Shown here piece after piece: positions 15,434 through 18,546 of a DNA stretch of 18,546 nucleotides. The translations under genes and the position numbers were made by a program. Under the pieces are notes generated by a model, which was not told the origin of the DNA, did no database searches, and saw only the letters and a program-made list of their open reading frames with translations. The stretch spans positions 1-18,546 of the forward strand of contig NZ_DAIQAX010000001.1 in NCBI RefSeq assembly GCF_036781485.1, given 5' to 3'. The stretch comes from Thermocrinis sp. (GTDB lineage Bacteria; Aquificota; Aquificia; Aquificales; Aquificaceae). How positions within the stretch are numbered: the first letter of the stretch is position 1; each line of letters opens with the position of its first letter.

Positions 15434-15916
15434 GTAAGGGGAGTGAAATAGAACCTGAAACCCCAGATCTACAACCCAGTGGAAGGGTCTTTAAGGCCCG
15501 ACTGCGTGCCTTTTGCAAAATGAGCCAGGGAGTTGTCCTCAGCGGCGAGGTTAAGCCGTTAGGCGAAGCCGTAGCGAAAGCGAGTCCGAACAGGGCGTTA
15601 AGTCGCTGGGGGCAGACGCGAAGCGGAACGATCTACCCATGCCCAGGATGAAGGGTGGGTAATGCCGCCTGGAGGTCCGAACGGGTCGGTGCTGCAAAAC
15701 CGTCCGATGAGGTGTGGGTAGCGGTGAAAAGCCAATCGCGTTCCGTGATAGCTCGTTCTCCCCGAAATAGGTCGACGCCTAGCGTCGTTCGTTCCTTCCC
15801 GGAGGTAGAGCCACTGGTTGGGCTAGGGCCTCGAGAGGGGTACCGAACCCTGCCAAACTCCGAATGCCGGGAAAGGTAGAACGGCAGTCAGTCCCCGGGG
15901 GATAAGCTCCGGTGGA

Positions 15917-15953
<37 letters not shown>

Positions 15954-16991
15954 AAAGTTCGGGCTAAGTGGGGAAGGATGTGCGGCTGCTAAGACAGCCG
16001 GGAGGTTGGCTTAGAGGCAGCCATCCTTTAAACAGTGCGTAACAGCTGACCGGCCGAGCGGCCGTGCGCCGAAAATTTAGCGGGGCTAAGCCCGACACCG
16101 AAGCTGCGGGCTCGCGTTAGCGAGCGGTAGGGGAGCGTTCCCTGCGGGTTGAAGTTTCACCGTAAGGTGGGATGGACTGCAGGGAAGTGAGAATCCTGGC
16201 ATGAGTAGCAGCGAAGACAGGTGAGAAACCTGTCCGCCGGAAGCCCAAGGTTTTGGCGGCAATGTAAATCAGCCGCCAGTTAGCCGGGACCCTAAGGTGA
16301 GGCCGAAAGGCGTAGCCGATGGGAAGCGGGTCAACATTCCCGCGCCAGCGGTGTGGAGCCAGAGTCGTGACGCAGGAGGCTAGGGAGAGCCACCTATGGA
16401 ATGGTGGTCCAAGGTAGTAGGAGGGGGTGGCAGGCAAATCCGTCACCCCATACTCCGAGAGCTGATGGGGTAACTCTCCTGACGCCACACTGCCAAGAAA
16501 CAACGGCGCTGGCGTTGAAGCATCGCTGCCCGTACCGCAAACCGACACAGGTGGGCTGGGTTAGCAGCCTAAGGCGTCGGGGGAACTCTCCTCAAGGAAC
16601 TCGGCAAGTTGCCCCCGTACCTTCGGAAGAAGGGGGGCCCATGGAAGTGAAGCCTCTCGGCGTAAGCTTCTGTGGGTCGCAGAGACCGGGCGGTGCCGAC
16701 TGTTTATCAAAAACACAGGACTACGCAAACCCGTAAGGGGATGTATGTGGTCTGAAGCCTGGCCAGTGCCCGTAGGTTAAGGGGCGGAGTGCAAGCTCCA
16801 AACCGAAGCCCGGGTAAACGCCGGCCGTAACTCTGACGGTCCTAAGGTAGCAAAAGCTGCCTGAACTCTGCTGTATGCGGGGAAGCCCTTAGAGCCTTGG
16901 CTACGAGGTCCAAAAGGGACCCGTAAAAATGCCAAAGGATTGGGCAATCCGCAGGAAACCCTAAAAAAGGGGATCCTCAGAGACTGTACGC

Positions 16992-17016
16992 GGAGGTCCT
17001 TGCCTCCCGAAGGAGG
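16992..17016 (+). promoter_or_regulatory. Three-part GGAGG/CCTCC/GGAGG element masking the endonuclease ribosome-binding site
   Basis: GGAGG (16992-16996), CCTCC (17003-17007) and GGAGG (17012-17016) follow each other. The last is the Shine-Dalgarno sequence, 10 nt before the ATG at 17027. The CCTCC can pair with either flank: with the last, around a 4-nt loop, it would form the P8 hairpin and hide the ribosome-binding site. Confidence 0.6.
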
Positions 17017-17026
17017 AAGTTAGCCC

Positions 17027-17560
<534 letters not shown>

Positions 17561-17626
17561 CCAACGAGTGCCGCACTGTCTCGAGGAGAGTCCCGGCGAA
17601 ATTGTGATGCCGGTCAAGACACCGGC

Positions 17627-17657
<31 letters not shown>

Positions 17658-18119
17658 GCTTCACTGTAGCCTGGTATTGAGTCTTAGCTTGTCTTGCGCA
17701 GGATAGGTGGGAGCCTGTGAAGTTCCTCTTCCGGGAGGAATGGAGGCGCCGGTGAGATACCACCCTTGACAAGCTGAGACCCTAACCCAGCCAAGTTATC
17801 CTTGGCGGGGACCGTGCCAGGTGGGCAGTTTAGCTGGGGCGGCTGCCTCCTAAAAGGTAACGGAGGCGTCCAAAGGTACCCTCAGGCGGGTCGGAAATCC
17901 GCCGTAGAGTACAAGGGCAGAAGGGTGCCTGACTGTGAGGCCGACAGGCCGAGCAGACGCGAAAGCGGGGCCTAGTGACCCACCGGTTCCACGGGGAAGG
18001 GCCGGTGATCAGCGGATAAAAGCTACTCCGGGGATAACAGGCTAATCTCCCCCGAGAGCCCACATCGACGGGGAGGTTTGGTACCTCGATGTCGGCTCCC
18101 CCCATCCTGGGGCTGAAGC

Positions 18120-18153
<34 letters not shown>

Positions 18154-18321
18154 GGGGACGCGAGCTGGGTTCAGAACGTCGCGAGACAGTTCGGTCCCTA
18201 TCCGCCGCGGGCGCAGGAGTCTTGAGGGGGTCCGTCCTTAGTACGAGAGGACCGGGACGGGGCAGGCTCTGGTGTACCGGTTATCTCTCCAGAGGTAGAG
18301 CCGGGTAGCCATCCTGCTACG

Positions 18322-18354
<33 letters not shown>

Positions 18355-18464
18355 CACCCCAAGATAAGGACTCCCTGAAGGGCCGTGGGAGACTACCACG
18401 TTGATAGGCCGCAGGTGGAAGCTCAGCAATGGGTGGAGCCAAGCGGTACTAATAGCCCGTTCGG

Positions 18465-18505
18465 CTTGCACACCTACAGGAAGAAAGACCTATTGAGTTG
18501 CCAAG
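18465..18505 (+). repeat. 3' arm of the 23S rRNA processing stem
   Basis: This arm complements 14838-14878 over about 40 positions with only a few mismatches. One is a G-G mismatch that also occurs at the same place in the 16S stem. Confidence 0.88.
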
Positions 18506-18506
18506 T

Positions 18507-18546
18507 TCCTCTCGGGACCATAGCGGAGGGGAAACACCCGGTTTCC
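18507..18546 (+). rRNA. rrf: 5S ribosomal RNA, 5' part (cut by window end)
   Basis: The segment GACCATAGCGGAGGGGAAAC followed by ACCCGGTTTCC matches the 5' half of bacterial 5S rRNA (loop A, helix II and the start of loop B). The 5' end is approximate and the gene continues past the window. Its place after 23S is standard. Confidence 0.85.

Noticed and set aside
16845..16862. Alternative P1 using GCCTTGG at 16894-16900 as guide sequence
   Set aside because: It would need a loop of about 45 nt. The AGGU-AGC/GCU-GCCU hairpin next to the splice site is complete and compact.

Overview
The window reads as a chromosome segment of a thermophilic, hydrogen-oxidising bacterium of the order Aquificales (Hydrogenobacter/Thermocrinis-like). 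This is inferred from the GC-rich rRNA genes beside AT-richer protein genes, the 16S sequence character, and the group-1 [NiFe]-hydrogenase accessory set with HypX. No database search was possible, so genus is not asserted.

Left part (1-5590): an Rrf2-type Fe-S regulator (minus), an eroded intergenic stretch, a TetR-type regulator (plus), then a minus-strand hydrogenase maturation operon read as cbiQ remnant - cbiO-like ATPase - hypC - hypD - hypX. It covers Ni import and active-site assembly (HypC/HypD for Fe(CN)2CO, HypX for CO supply under air). The transporter part is damaged: the permease is a fragment and the ATPase has lost its N-terminus at the join.

Middle (5590-9912, plus): what was a hydrogenase operon. 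The small subunit survives only as two out-of-frame blocks, and the large subunit lacks its N-terminal part including the first CxxC nickel motif. The cytochrome b, maturation protease and HupH-like genes that follow are intact. The same closely packed strand continues into a double-ACT protein, peptide deformylase and cutA.

The facing minus-strand operon sfsA - ispH - trpG (12104 down to 9881) has a consensus sigma-70 promoter. Its roughly 100-nt leader has a C-rich tract (G-quadruplex motif on the other strand) and an intrinsic terminator placed just before the sfsA start codon. Beyond it lie a transposase (TnpB-like) N-terminal fragment and the C-terminal end of modB, joined directly.

Right part (12739-18546): an rRNA operon with three tandem promoters, each followed by a small G-rich/C-rich hairpin, then 16S - tRNA-Ile(GAT) - tRNA-Ala(TGC) - 23S - 5S (cut by the window end). 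Long inverted repeats flank 16S and 23S as processing stems. The 23S gene is split by a 669-nt group I intron at the E. coli 1931 position, encoding a single-motif LAGLIDADG homing endonuclease. The ribosome-binding site of the endonuclease is paired inside the ribozyme, and its stop codon straddles the 3' splice site.

The most notable signals are the intron with its built-in switch, the sfsA leader RNA, and the repeated pattern of genes collapsed by internal deletions (hupS/hupL, cbiQ/cbiO, tnpB/modB). That last pattern is either active genome reduction or an assembly artefact.
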